Assembly: GCA_900543485.1 (NCBI GenBank)
Contig: UQRM01000005.1
Span: forward strand, 46,055-110,054
Reading direction: 5' to 3'
Length of the DNA: 64,000 nucleotides
Source: an uncultured Eubacterium sp.
GTDB lineage: Bacteria > Bacillota > Clostridia > Peptostreptococcales > Anaerovoracaceae
Shown here: positions 8,917 to 16,706 of the stretch, piece after piece
Layout of the letters: each line of letters begins with the position of its first letter
Numbering within the stretch: the stretch's first letter is position 1
Program-made: the position numbers and the translations under genes
Notes under the pieces: model-generated
Database searches by the model: none
Seen by the model: the letters and a program-made list of their open reading frames with translations, nothing else
What the model was told of the DNA's origin: nothing

Positions 8917-9399
8917 CTATACTCCCAGGCTGTCGATCCACGCTTTCAGCTGAGCGGCGTCCTGGCGTCCGTTGAGAATTTTTCCTTCCTTTATGACGGC
9001 TGACGGTGAAACACTGCCTTGCAGATTTTTTACTGTCTTGCCGAAGCCGCTGCCGCCGGAAGTGGCGAACAGCACGATGGTCTTTCCTGAGAAATCATAG
9101 CTTTCCAGAAACGTGTTGATGATAGTAGGAGCTACATACCACCATATAGGGAAACCTACGAAAATGGTATCGTAGGCAGCGATATCCGCGTCATTGTCGG
9201 CGATAGCCGGACGAGATGTCGGGTCTTTCATTTCCACGGTGCTGCGGGCTTTTTTGTCCATCCAGTTGAGGTCGGCAGAGGTATAAGGGACCTCCGGTCT
9301 TATCTCATACAGGTCTGCGCCTGCTGCTTCAGCCAGCATTTCCGCTGCACGCTTCGTCGTGCCGCTGGCGCTGAAATACGCGACTAATCTTTTACTCAT
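8917..9399 (-). CDS. Flavodoxin
   Basis: 160 residues starting SKRLVAYFSASGTTKRAAE, the FMN phosphate-binding loop of flavodoxins. Further motifs are TIFVGFPIWWYVAPTIINTF (flavin-stacking aromatic region) and LFATSGGSGFGKT. It acts in one-electron transfer in the cytoplasm, or as a small NAD(P)H-dependent flavodoxin-like reductase. It lies 17 bases downstream of the second [4Fe-4S] aldo/keto reductase on the same strand, so the pair probably share electrons. Confidence 0.92.
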   Translation of the reverse strand: MSKRLVAYFSASGTTKRAAEMLAEAAGADLYEIRPEVPYTSADLNWMDKKARSTVEMKDPTSRPAIADNDADIAAYDTIFVGFPIWWYVAPTIINTFLESYDFSGKTIVLFATSGGSGFGKTVKNLQGSVSPSAVIKEGKILNGRQDAAQLKAWIDSLGV

Positions 9400-9416
9400 A
9401 ATATCAAAACCTCCTT

Positions 9417-10541
9417 TTAAACATTTGTATCATCGAAATATGCGGCTATCTCCTTCATCCTGTCCTGCTGGCGGACGTGGAAAGGACATCGCCTGTCACA
9501 GTGGCCGCAGCTGATGCAGTCACTGGCCCTTTTTCCCAGAGCTGTGTAATGGCTCCGGGCCAGTTCATCGCCTGCGACGGAAAGGTCGTAGTACTTGTTT
9601 ATGAGACCGATGTCCAGTCCTGCCGGACATGGCTGGCAGTGATTGCAATATACGCAGGTACCTTCGGCATCCACCGGTGTGAAGGTCCTCAGTACGGAGT
9701 AGTCCTTTTCCTCAGGCGAGGCGTCAAGGAACCCCAACAGCTCCTTCAAGTCGCTGCGGTCGCGGACTCCGGGCAGTACAGTGATCACTCCAGGCTTGTC
9801 AAGGGCGTATTGGATACATTGATATCCGGTCAGGGCTTTTTTGAAAGGTGATGTTTTGGGATCCAGCAGTATGCCGCCTGAAAAGGCTTTCATGACTGAG
9901 ATCCCAACTCCTTCGGCTTCACATCTTTTATATAGCGACATGCGTTCGTCGGTGGCCCCAAAGGCGTATTCGCCATGACGGTAGTCGTAGGCCGGGTTGA
10001 TGCTGAACATTATCATGTCGGGGAGTCCGGTATCCATGAACTTCCGGGCGATGGCCGGCGTATGAGTTGAAAGGCCGATGTGGCGCACGGTTCTTTCTCT
10101 CTTTAGCTGCAGGATATAGTCAAGTATACCGTTGGACATGACCCGGTCAAGGTCGGCATCCTCGTCGATGCAGTGGAGAAACCCGAAATCTATGTAGTCT
10201 GTCCTGAGCGCGGAAAGCTGCCATTCTACCGAACGTTTGACTGTATCGAGATCTGTGGTCCATCCGTATTTTCCTGTACTGTATTCGGCTCCGAAATGTA
10301 CCTGGAAGTATACCTGATCACGCCACCCTGAGACGGCACGGCCGAAGGCATCAAAGGGAAACTCGTCGGCTGAGGCCATGTCGAAATAATTGATGCCGTT
10401 TTCCAGAGCCATTTCCATGGTGGCTTCGATCTCCTTTTTTCCTGACATACCGATGGAGCTGGTTCCCAGTCCCAGTATGCTTATCTGTTCAGCCCCCTTG
10501 GGAAGGCTGCGATATTCCATTCTGTTATCCTTCATTTTCAT
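9417..10541 (-). CDS. Aldo/keto reductase with C-terminal [4Fe-4S] domain (second copy)
   Basis: 374 residues. The barrel has GINYFDMASADEFPFDAFGR and YIDFGFLHCIDED. The C-terminus carries CVYCNHCQPCP and CISCGHCDRRCP, two cluster motifs. It belongs to the same broad family as the gene at 5626 but is only distantly similar. The start is ATG 10541 or the next in-frame ATG at 10535; CAGGAG lies upstream and favours neither. It heads an operon with the flavodoxin, transcribed from the minus-strand promoter at 10568-10596. Confidence 0.9.
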   Translation of the reverse strand: MKMKDNRMEYRSLPKGAEQISILGLGTSSIGMSGKKEIEATMEMALENGINYFDMASADEFPFDAFGRAVSGWRDQVYFQVHFGAEYSTGKYGWTTDLDTVKRSVEWQLSALRTDYIDFGFLHCIDEDADLDRVMSNGILDYILQLKRERTVRHIGLSTHTPAIARKFMDTGLPDMIMFSINPAYDYRHGEYAFGATDERMSLYKRCEAEGVGISVMKAFSGGILLDPKTSPFKKALTGYQCIQYALDKPGVITVLPGVRDRSDLKELLGFLDASPEEKDYSVLRTFTPVDAEGTCVYCNHCQPCPAGLDIGLINKYYDLSVAGDELARSHYTALGKRASDCISCGHCDRRCPFHVRQQDRMKEIAAYFDDTNV

Positions 10542-10567
10542 ACGCTCCTGTATTTTCTTACTACTTT

Positions 10568-10596
10568 ATTATAGCTGTGGGTGCTGCCCATGTCTA
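10568..10596 (-). promoter_or_regulatory. Promoter of the aldo/keto reductase-flavodoxin operon
   Basis: Minus strand: TAGACA (10596-10591), 17 bp, TATAAT (10573-10568), 26 bases before the ATG. Confidence 0.7.
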
Positions 10597-10632
10597 ATGC
10601 CTGATTTTAATGATAAACCATGCCATTAAGGC

Positions 10633-10662
10633 ATTACATTCATCAAAAGATGGTGATATAAT
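10633..10662 (+). promoter_or_regulatory. Promoter of the alpha/beta hydrolase gene
   Basis: ATTACA, 18 bp, TATAAT (10657-10662), 50 bases before the ATG and divergent from the minus-strand promoter. Confidence 0.5.
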
Positions 10663-10712
10663 AATAAAAAAGACCGATGTAGTCGGAAAAAGTGGTAAAG
10701 GAGTGAAAGAGA

Positions 10713-11546
10713 ATGGCTTATTTTACAACAAAGGACAACTGTAAAATCTATTATGAGGAGCATGGAAGCGGGGAACCGCTGATATTCATCCATGGCTGGT
10801 CTTGCAACCACAAGTTCTTCAAATACCAGGTGGACGAGTTCGCTAAGAAATATCGTGTAATACTGTATGATTTTCGCGGACACGGCCAGTCGGACCGTTC
10901 ATCTCTCACCGAAAGGGGAATGAATCTCAACAGGTTCGCGGCTGACCTTCACGAGCTGATAGAGCATCTGGAGCTGAAGGAAGTCAATGTAGTAGGATGG
11001 TCTATGGGGACCAGCACACTGCTGGCTTATGCCAGGGAGTTCAAGTGCCAGTATATCAAGAAGATGTGTTTCATAGATATGACACCTAAGCTTCTCAACG
11101 ATGACGAGTGGAAGCTGGGGCAGAGCTGCACCTTTGACATGGATCAGAACCTGCAATTTATGGCGGCTCTGGCCGTAAGCTGGGAGTTCGCAGCCAAGCT
11201 GTTCATCCCCAACGTATTTGCCAAAGGATATGATCAGGAGAAAGACGAGTTCAAATGGGTATTCAACGAAGCCCTCGACAACACGCCGCATTGCATGCTC
11301 AATATGTGGATTGCCATGGCCATCGAGGATTTCAGGAACGTACTGCCGACTATAAAAGTTCCTGTACTGCTGGCTTACAGCGGTGATGGTCTTCTCTATA
11401 CGCCGGCTCACGGCGAGTATATGAGGGAAAACCTGGGCGGCGACAGTAAGCTGGTCATTTTCCCGGGATGCGGACATGGGTTGTTCCTGGAGGATCCGGA
11501 GAAGTTCAACAGTGAGCTGGCGCAGTTCCTGGAGGAAGGATGTTGA
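10713..11546 (+). CDS. Alpha/beta hydrolase
   Basis: 277 residues of the alpha/beta hydrolase fold. The oxyanion region is PLIFIHGWSCNHKFF, the nucleophile elbow is VVGWSMGTST (Ser), the acid is probably the Asp in LAYSGDGLLY, and the catalytic His is in FPGCGHGLFLEDPEKF. There is no signal peptide, so it is cytoplasmic. The substrate is unknown; it could be an esterase or a C-C bond hydrolase. It is monocistronic between its promoter and the terminator at 11603. GGAG lies upstream of ATG 10713. Confidence 0.9.
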   Translation: MAYFTTKDNCKIYYEEHGSGEPLIFIHGWSCNHKFFKYQVDEFAKKYRVILYDFRGHGQSDRSSLTERGMNLNRFAADLHELIEHLELKEVNVVGWSMGTSTLLAYAREFKCQYIKKMCFIDMTPKLLNDDEWKLGQSCTFDMDQNLQFMAALAVSWEFAAKLFIPNVFAKGYDQEKDEFKWVFNEALDNTPHCMLNMWIAMAIEDFRNVLPTIKVPVLLAYSGDGLLYTPAHGEYMRENLGGDSKLVIFPGCGHGLFLEDPEKFNSELAQFLEEGC

Positions 11547-11570
11547 AGAGGAAATGATACGTGTATCATA

Positions 11571-11598
11571 AATATGGTCTCGACAATATGGTCTCGAC
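11571..11598 (+). repeat. Tandem 14-bp direct repeat
   Basis: Two exact head-to-tail copies of AATATGGTCTCGAC lie between the hydrolase stop and its terminator. This is probably a slippage duplication. Confidence 0.8.
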
Positions 11599-11602
11599 GA
11601 TG

Positions 11603-11638
11603 AAGACCCTGCGGCTGTCATAACCGCAGGGTCTTTTG
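11603..11638 (+). terminator. Intrinsic terminator after the alpha/beta hydrolase
   Basis: 12-bp stem AAGACCCTGCGG / CCGCAGGGTCTT followed by TTG. Confidence 0.85.
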
Positions 11639-11725
11639 TCACGGAATCGGGGCTTCAGGTGATGGCTTTTCAGCTGTGATTTATGGTCGGAAGCAACCTT
11701 TTTCACAAAAATTTAACAATGTTTA

Positions 11726-11754
11726 TTGCAAAGGCGGCGGGAATCTAGTAAACT
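11726..11754 (+). promoter_or_regulatory. Promoter of the carboxyltransferase gene
   Basis: TTGCAA, 17 bp, TAAACT, about 62 bases before the chosen ATG. Confidence 0.5.
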
Positions 11755-11816
11755 ATTTTAGTTAAGAACAGTGGAAATGAGAGCTTTATCGACTGTCCGG
11801 AAGGAGAGTGAGGGAT

Positions 11817-13169
11817 ATGATTTTTTTCGGTAAGGAAGAAGTGAAATTCACAGAGACTATATTGAGAGACGCTCATCAGTCGCTGATGGCAACCAGAATG
11901 AAGACAGAGGATATGCTGCCTATCGCCGAAGTGCTGGATGAGGTGGGATACGATTCCATAGAATGCTGGGGCGGTGCGACTTTCGATGTATGCATGAGAT
12001 ATCTCAACGAGGATCCATGGGAGCGGTTGAGGCAGCTGAGAAAGAGATTCAGAAAGACGAAGCTGCAGATGTTGCTGCGGGGGCAGAATCTGCTGGGGTA
12101 CAATCACTATCCCGACGATGTGGTGGACGCTTTTATAAGGAAGTCCGTCGACAATGGTATAGATATATTCAGGATATTCGATGCTTTCAATGATGTGAGG
12201 AATCTGGAGAGAGCTGCCCACGCGGCCAAGCAGGAAGGCGCCCATGTACAGCTGGCTCTGGCTTATACAGTAGGAAGGAAATATACGTTCAAGTATTGGA
12301 AGTCCCTGGCGAAGGAACTGGAAGAGCTGGGTGCTGATTCCATATGCATCAAAGATATGGCGGGGCTTCTGATGCCTTATGACGCGGATAAGCTGGTGAA
12401 GATACTCAAGAGGACGGTAAATGTTCCTGTTCACGTCCATTCTCATTGTACCAGCGGAGTGGCGCCGATGACATATCTGAAGGCGGTGGAGGCGGGCTGT
12501 GACGTGATAGATACGGCGCTGTCGCCATTTGCGCTGGGAACCAGTCAGCCGGCGACGGAAGTGATGTACGAAACTCTCAAGGCCGGTGGATTCGAGGTGG
12601 AACTCAATGAAGACGCGCTGGCCATAGCCTCTGAATACTTTCGTGATATAAGGAGGAAGGCGGAGCAGGAAGGACTCATCGATATCAAGGTAATGGATGT
12701 GGATACCAAGACGCTTCAGTATCAGGTGCCGGGCGGGATGTTGTCCAATCTCCATATGCAGATGAAGGAACAGAATATGGAGGATAGGTTCGATGAGGTG
12801 CTGAGAGAGATACCGAGGGTGAGGGAAGACCTGGGTGAACCGCCTCTTGTGACGCCATCATCTCAGATAGTAGGGACTCAGGCCGTGTTCAACATTATGA
12901 CGGGAGAGCGATATAAGATGGCCAGCAAGCAGACAAAGGCGCTGCTGAAAGGTGAATACGGAAGGACGATAAAGCCATTCAACAGAGCAGTGCAGAAAAA
13001 GGTGCTGGGAAAGGAAACTCCGATAACCTGCAGGCCTGCGGATCTTCTGAAGCCTCAGTTCTTCAGCAAAAAGATGGAGCTGGGTGAGAAAGCGCCGACG
13101 GAAGAGATACTTCTGGCGTATATACTGTTCCCGCAGTCTGCTGAGGCATTTTACGAAAAGAAGGAGTAG
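11817..13169 (+). CDS. Carboxyltransferase subunit (oxaloacetate decarboxylase alpha / pyruvate carboxylase B type)
   Basis: 450 residues. It shows the HMGL-like barrel of biotin-dependent carboxyltransferases: TETILRDAHQSLMATRM at the start, RIFDAFND, carboxylated-lysine region SICIKDMAGLL, metal-binding HVHSHCTSG, then the conserved C-terminal carboxylase domain. It moves a carboxyl group between carboxybiotin and pyruvate or oxaloacetate. No biotinyl domain is attached and no biotin carboxylase or beta subunit lies nearby, so partners must be encoded elsewhere. ATG 11817 has AAGGAG 10 bases upstream; a GTG at 11808 would start one base after that site and is rejected. Confidence 0.88.
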   Translation: MIFFGKEEVKFTETILRDAHQSLMATRMKTEDMLPIAEVLDEVGYDSIECWGGATFDVCMRYLNEDPWERLRQLRKRFRKTKLQMLLRGQNLLGYNHYPDDVVDAFIRKSVDNGIDIFRIFDAFNDVRNLERAAHAAKQEGAHVQLALAYTVGRKYTFKYWKSLAKELEELGADSICIKDMAGLLMPYDADKLVKILKRTVNVPVHVHSHCTSGVAPMTYLKAVEAGCDVIDTALSPFALGTSQPATEVMYETLKAGGFEVELNEDALAIASEYFRDIRRKAEQEGLIDIKVMDVDTKTLQYQVPGGMLSNLHMQMKEQNMEDRFDEVLREIPRVREDLGEPPLVTPSSQIVGTQAVFNIMTGERYKMASKQTKALLKGEYGRTIKPFNRAVQKKVLGKETPITCRPADLLKPQFFSKKMELGEKAPTEEILLAYILFPQSAEAFYEKKE

Positions 13170-13241
13170 ACCGGCGTATTTTGCTGATAAGACGGTAATC
13201 AGCCTCGGTAAATGTTGTTGAACAAAAATTAATTCAAATAC

Positions 13242-13270
13242 TTGTTGTCTTAATGACGTTATGATAAAAT
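13242..13270 (+). promoter_or_regulatory. Promoter of the riboswitch-tupABC unit
   Basis: TTGTTG, 17 bp, TAAAAT. The start site falls near 13277, just before a small hairpin (TGACAG/CTGTCA, 13279-13296) and the aptamer. Confidence 0.55.
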
Positions 13271-13319
13271 AATTAAAGTGACAGGAACTGCTGTCATATA
13301 TCAAAATTTGATCGTTCCG

Positions 13320-13431
13320 AACATCCGCTTCTAAAACGCCGGTCACGACGCTGTGACGGGACAGTCATGGAGCGTATGTCGATGGGTCCCGAGGGAAACC
13401 TCCTGGCCTCCCGTATTTGGAAAGGAATGTT
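13320..13431 (+). promoter_or_regulatory. Moco/Tuco-type riboswitch aptamer upstream of tupABC
   Basis: About 112 bases with a closing stem AACATCC / GGAATGTT (13320-13326 with 13424-13431, one bulged A), a hairpin GTCAC/GTGAC, a stem GGGAC/GTCCC, a tetraloop hairpin GAGG-GAAA-CCTC (13391-13402) and the conserved strand GGCCTCCCG. These match what I remember of the Moco RNA motif, whose variants respond to molybdenum or tungsten cofactor. A terminator follows at 13444. The downstream gene is a tungstate-uptake operon, so cofactor sufficiency would switch uptake off. Whether it prefers Moco or Tuco cannot be read here. Confidence 0.75.
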
Positions 13432-13443
13432 ATGAAGACTGTC

Positions 13444-13478
13444 AAAAGGATTTTTCATTCCGAAAAATCCTTTTTTTT
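13444..13478 (+). terminator. Riboswitch expression-platform terminator
   Basis: 12-bp stem AAAAGGATTTTT / AAAAATCCTTTT followed by more T, 13 bases after the aptamer closing stem and 184 bases before tupA. Confidence 0.8.
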
Positions 13479-13661
13479 GAGTTCATGGCGGCGCTGGAGT
13501 GATAAGCACGGACAGCCGCTGTGAAGCGGCTGCATATATTCCTTTTTTTGTGGGAGCATATCATATCAAGGGATATATGCGCCGGATAAAGGCGCGATAG
13601 ACGGCATATGCCGTTTATTGGATATTATTCTATACAGGCAAAAGTTGATTAGGAGGTAATT
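13479..13661 (+). other. Leader between riboswitch terminator and tupA
   Basis: No gene is seen. It holds a hairpin CAGCCGC/GCGGCTG (13513-13532) with a T7 run starting 10 bases later (a poor second terminator), a dyad around GGATATATGC, and a perfect 14-bp palindrome ACGGCATATGCCGT (13601-13614). AGGAGG precedes tupA. Confidence 0.6.
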
Positions 13662-14525
13662 ATGAAGAGAAGAATTTTAGCTGCCGCGCTGGTGCTGGCT
13701 ATGGTATTGTCCATGACTGCCATATTGTCTGGCTGCGGAAGTGAAGAGGAAACCACGGAGAGCAAGGGTACTATCATCCTGGCGACTACGACAAGCACCA
13801 AGGACAGTGGGTTGCTGGATGAGATCCTTCCTGTGTTCGAGGAAGAATCCGGATACACTGTTGACGTGGTATCGGTAGGTTCGGGCGAAGCAATGACTAT
13901 GGGCGAAAACGGCGAAGCCGATGTATTGCTGGTCCACTCTCCCGCAGCTGAAGAGGAGTATGTGGCCGGAGGACATGCGGATGAGGACGGAAGAATGGAC
14001 GTGATGTACAATGATTTCGTCATCATAGGACCTGAAGCTGATCCTGCCGGAGTCAGCGCCAATGCCGCTGATGATGCGATAGCTGCCTTTGAGGATATCA
14101 TGAACAGCCAGTCGACATTCGTTTCCAGGGCTGATGAGTCGGGTACCCACAGTAAAGAGCTGTCCATATGGGAAGCCGCGGGACTTACGCCTTCGGGAGA
14201 TTGGTATGTTGAAGCGGCAGCCGGTATGGGAGATGTGATCACCATGGCAGATGAGATGAGCGGATACACGCTGGCCGACAGAGCTACATGGCTCAACGTT
14301 GGCGGAGATACGGCTCTCACTATCCTCTGCGAAAAGGATCCGAGCGGAACTCTCTACAACCAGTATGGAGTTATCTGCGTAAACCCTGATAAGAACGAGA
14401 ATATAAATCATGAAGGCGCAAAGGCTTTCCAGGAGTGGATCGTTTCTGACGAGACTCAGCAGCTCATAGGTGAATACGGTGTTGAGGAATACGGCGAAGC
14501 GCTGTTCGTTCCTAACGCGAAGTAA
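13662..14525 (+). CDS. tupA: Tungstate ABC transporter substrate-binding lipoprotein
   Basis: 287 residues. The signal peptide ends in lipobox ILSGC with Cys25, so it is a lipoprotein on the outer face of the membrane. The mature part has the TupA hallmark LATTTSTKDSGLLDEILP and the ligand-loop motif SRADESGTHSKELSIWE. The family binds tungstate very tightly and passes it to TupB/TupC. It is the first gene of tupABC, behind a Moco/Tuco-type riboswitch. A tungsten AOR follows downstream, which supports tungstate over molybdate. Confidence 0.93.
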   Translation: MKRRILAAALVLAMVLSMTAILSGCGSEEETTESKGTIILATTTSTKDSGLLDEILPVFEEESGYTVDVVSVGSGEAMTMGENGEADVLLVHSPAAEEEYVAGGHADEDGRMDVMYNDFVIIGPEADPAGVSANAADDAIAAFEDIMNSQSTFVSRADESGTHSKELSIWEAAGLTPSGDWYVEAAAGMGDVITMADEMSGYTLADRATWLNVGGDTALTILCEKDPSGTLYNQYGVICVNPDKNENINHEGAKAFQEWIVSDETQQLIGEYGVEEYGEALFVPNAK

Positions 14526-14558
14526 AAGAGAAATCAACGGGAATTTTGGAATCAGAAT

Positions 14559-15254
14559 ATGGATACTATCGGACAGGGGATCATAGAAGCGATAAAACTG
14601 ATATTTACAGCCGACGCGGAAATCTTTCAGATCGTGGGGCTGTCCCTTTATGTATCATTCACATCGGTGATAATATCCACCGCTATGGGGATACCTCTGG
14701 GAATACTGATAGGGACATATGATTTCAAAGGCAAAGGGATCGTGGTCAGGCTCATATATACGCTTATGAGCCTGCCTCCCGTTATAGCCGGTCTTACGGT
14801 ATTCCTCATCCTCATGAGACGGGGGCCGCTGGGAAGCCTGCAGCTGAACTACACGGTACCGGCCATGATAATAGCGCAGATATGCCTGGTGACACCGATA
14901 ATAACGGGACTTACTTATAATATCGTAAAGGAAAAGGCTCCTGTCGTTAACGCACTGGGGATGACCCTCGGCGTCAACAGGACGGGACGGATGAAGCTTC
15001 TGATCTATGAAATGCGCGTAGGGATAACTACAGCTGTGGTGAGCGGTTTTGGAAGGGCCATATCCGAAGTGGGCGCCGTCATGATAGTTGGTGGGAACAT
15101 AAAAGGAAAGACTCGTGTGATGACTACGTATATTTCAGAGCTCAAAGGCATGGGAGATTATGAGCGGGCTATAGCTGTAGGATTGATATTGCTGCTGATA
15201 GCCTTTACGGTGAATGCCGTGCTCTATCATTTTCAGGAACGGGAAAGCAGGTGA
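14559..15254 (+). CDS. tupB: Tungstate ABC transporter permease
   Basis: 231 residues with five or six membrane spans and the ABC-permease coupling loop GRAISEVGAVMIVGGNIKGK. It forms the channel of the tungstate importer. It lies 33 bases after tupA and overlaps the coding frame of tupC at its end. The Shine-Dalgarno before ATG 14559 is weak (GGAAT). Confidence 0.93.
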   Translation: MDTIGQGIIEAIKLIFTADAEIFQIVGLSLYVSFTSVIISTAMGIPLGILIGTYDFKGKGIVVRLIYTLMSLPPVIAGLTVFLILMRRGPLGSLQLNYTVPAMIIAQICLVTPIITGLTYNIVKEKAPVVNALGMTLGVNRTGRMKLLIYEMRVGITTAVVSGFGRAISEVGAVMIVGGNIKGKTRVMTTYISELKGMGDYERAIAVGLILLLIAFTVNAVLYHFQERESR

Positions 15255-15258
15255 TGGT

Positions 15259-15963
15259 GTGCAGGTGACGCTAAAGGCTCTCAGGAAACGCTTTGGGGAA
15301 AAGACCGTGCTGGACATAAGAAGCGGTGAGATAGAGCATGGGAGCAGGACTGCGATCATAGGACCCAACGGCGCGGGAAAGAGCACTTTACTCAATATAA
15401 TAGCCGGTATCCTCCCGGCTACCGAGGGTGAAGTCTGCTATGACGGAAAGGCTGATTTTCCACAGCGGGATATCAGCCTGGTGTTCCAGACCCCATATCT
15501 TATTTCCTCAACGGTGGAAAAAAATGTAGGTTATCCGCTGAAGGTCAGAGGGTTCTCAAAGGAACAGACAGAAGAACGGATAGCTCCGCTGCTGGAGGAA
15601 CTGGGTCTGGTCAAACTGAGAAAGCAGCGTCCATGGAAGCTGTCAGGCGGTGAGAGACAGAAGGTAGCTCTGGCCCGGGCGCTTTCCTTCAGACCTAAGC
15701 TCCTGCTTTTGGACGAACCGACCGCCAATATAGATCCTCATACTACGGCGGAGATAGAGCGCATGCTGCTTTCCATAAGCGAGAGGGAGGATATCACTAT
15801 CGTGACGGTCACCCATAATCTGGCTCAGGCAAAACGGATGTGTGACAGAGCGATAATGATGTACGCCGGAGATATCATAGACAGCGGGAGCAGTACCAAG
15901 TTGCTGAAAGATCCGGGAAACGATGTGACGAGGAAATTCGTCGAGGGAGAATTACTGCTGTAG
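15259..15963 (+). CDS. tupC: Tungstate ABC transporter ATP-binding protein
   Basis: 234 residues from GTG 15259 (a GTG at 15265 is also possible), with AGCAGGTGAT upstream. Walker A is GPNGAGKSTL, signature LSGGERQKVALARAL, Walker B LLLLDEPTANIDP, and the switch His lies in TVTHNLAQAKR. It powers tungstate import with TupA and TupB. The start lies 4 bases past the tupB stop, so translation is coupled. A longer frame from ATG 15214 lies inside tupB and has no ribosome binding site. Confidence 0.92.
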   Translation: MQVTLKALRKRFGEKTVLDIRSGEIEHGSRTAIIGPNGAGKSTLLNIIAGILPATEGEVCYDGKADFPQRDISLVFQTPYLISSTVEKNVGYPLKVRGFSKEQTEERIAPLLEELGLVKLRKQRPWKLSGGERQKVALARALSFRPKLLLLDEPTANIDPHTTAEIERMLLSISEREDITIVTVTHNLAQAKRMCDRAIMMYAGDIIDSGSSTKLLKDPGNDVTRKFVEGELLL

Positions 15964-16028
15964 TTGTTCATGGTACTGTTGCGGAATAATAGTGAGAATT
16001 TTACAGCAAATTAATCAAATTAATATGG

Positions 16029-16058
16029 TTGACAAAATTTCTACAATTACTGTATAAT
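16029..16058 (+). promoter_or_regulatory. Promoter of the leader-ferredoxin-AOR unit
   Basis: Perfect consensus boxes TTGACA and TATAAT with an 18-bp spacer. The start site is expected near 16065, giving a leader of about 235 bases before the ferredoxin gene. Confidence 0.8.
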
Positions 16059-16064
16059 TGTTTA

Positions 16065-16215
16065 ATAAATGAATAGTACTCCGATTCTCAGCCGACACAT
16101 GATGCCGCTGAGAACGTTAGGGCCGCGGGAGCGATCCTGTCGCCTGCCATTGTGCAAAGGAGAGCCTTTCGTTGAAAAAAGTATTTTCTTCGGGTTTTTC
16201 GGTTGCACTTTTTTT
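16065..16215 (+). promoter_or_regulatory. Structured leader RNA, candidate riboswitch of unassigned class
   Basis: Between a consensus promoter and a terminator lies a compact structured stretch: hairpin TTCTCAGC/GCTGAGAA (16085-16092 with 16107-16114), hairpin GCGA/TCGC (16131-16143) inside a GGC..GCC helix, and hairpin AAAGG/CCTTT (16156-16169) that shares bases with the 5' arm of the terminator. That overlap gives an obvious antiterminator/terminator choice. It lacks the Moco-motif strands seen at 13320, and I do not recognise it as another known class. It controls the ferredoxin and tungsten AOR genes. Confidence 0.55.
16152..16215 (+). terminator. Conditional terminator in the ferredoxin/AOR leader
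   Basis: GTGCAA (16152-16157) pairs with TTGCAC (16203-16208), an inner GAAAAA pairs with TTTTTC, and T7 follows. It sits before the first gene, so it must be regulated. Confidence 0.7.
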
Positions 16216-16301
16216 ATATCGCTGGCTGTGCGGCGGGGCCGCAGGGCGGTGCTGAAAGCTGAAGAAGACTTTTGCAGAGAATGAGGGAGGAGCAAGAGAA
16301 A

Positions 16302-16688
16302 ATGAAAAGACTCAAGTTCAACAAAGTCAACTGCATAGGATGTCAGTTATGTGCTCAGGTCTGTTCCGCATACAAGGAGGGTGAATACATACCTTCAAAG
16401 GCGAGGATAGCTATCGAGACATATTATGACAAGGGAAATCTTAAATATGCGGATCATTTCTGTATCCTTTGTGGCATTTGTGCTAAAAATTGTCCTGTCG
16501 GCGCCATAACCATGGATGAGCATATAGAGGTCGATTTCGATAAATGTATAGGATGCGGCATATGCGCTGAAAAATGCCCTAAGAAAGTCGTAAGGATAAG
16601 GGATGAGAAGGCGTATATCTGCGATACCTGTGGCGGCGACCCGAAATGTGTCAAGACTTGTCCGCAGCACGCGCTGACATTTGAATAG
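16302..16688 (+). CDS. Polyferredoxin-type [4Fe-4S] protein, AOR electron partner
   Basis: 128 residues from ATG 16302, with GGGAGGAG 9 bases upstream. It holds four cysteine clusters: CIGCQLCAQVC, CILCGICAKNCP, CIGCGICAEKCP and a last set CDTCGGDPKCVKTCP, resembling ferredoxin subunits paired with AOR-family enzymes. It should carry electrons between the tungsten enzyme and ferredoxin or another acceptor. The AOR gene follows after 18 bases. Confidence 0.9.
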   Translation: MKRLKFNKVNCIGCQLCAQVCSAYKEGEYIPSKARIAIETYYDKGNLKYADHFCILCGICAKNCPVGAITMDEHIEVDFDKCIGCGICAEKCPKKVVRIRDEKAYICDTCGGDPKCVKTCPQHALTFE

Positions 16689-16706
16689 GCAAAGGAGGTA
16701 TGAGAT

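Noticed and set aside
16065..16215. Assignment of the leader to the pfl/ZTP or FTHFS riboswitch class because of GCGGGAGCGA and GCCTGCC
   Set aside because: The 5' conserved strand and the CCGCCTGGGCA-type 3' strand are missing; the likeness is too weak.
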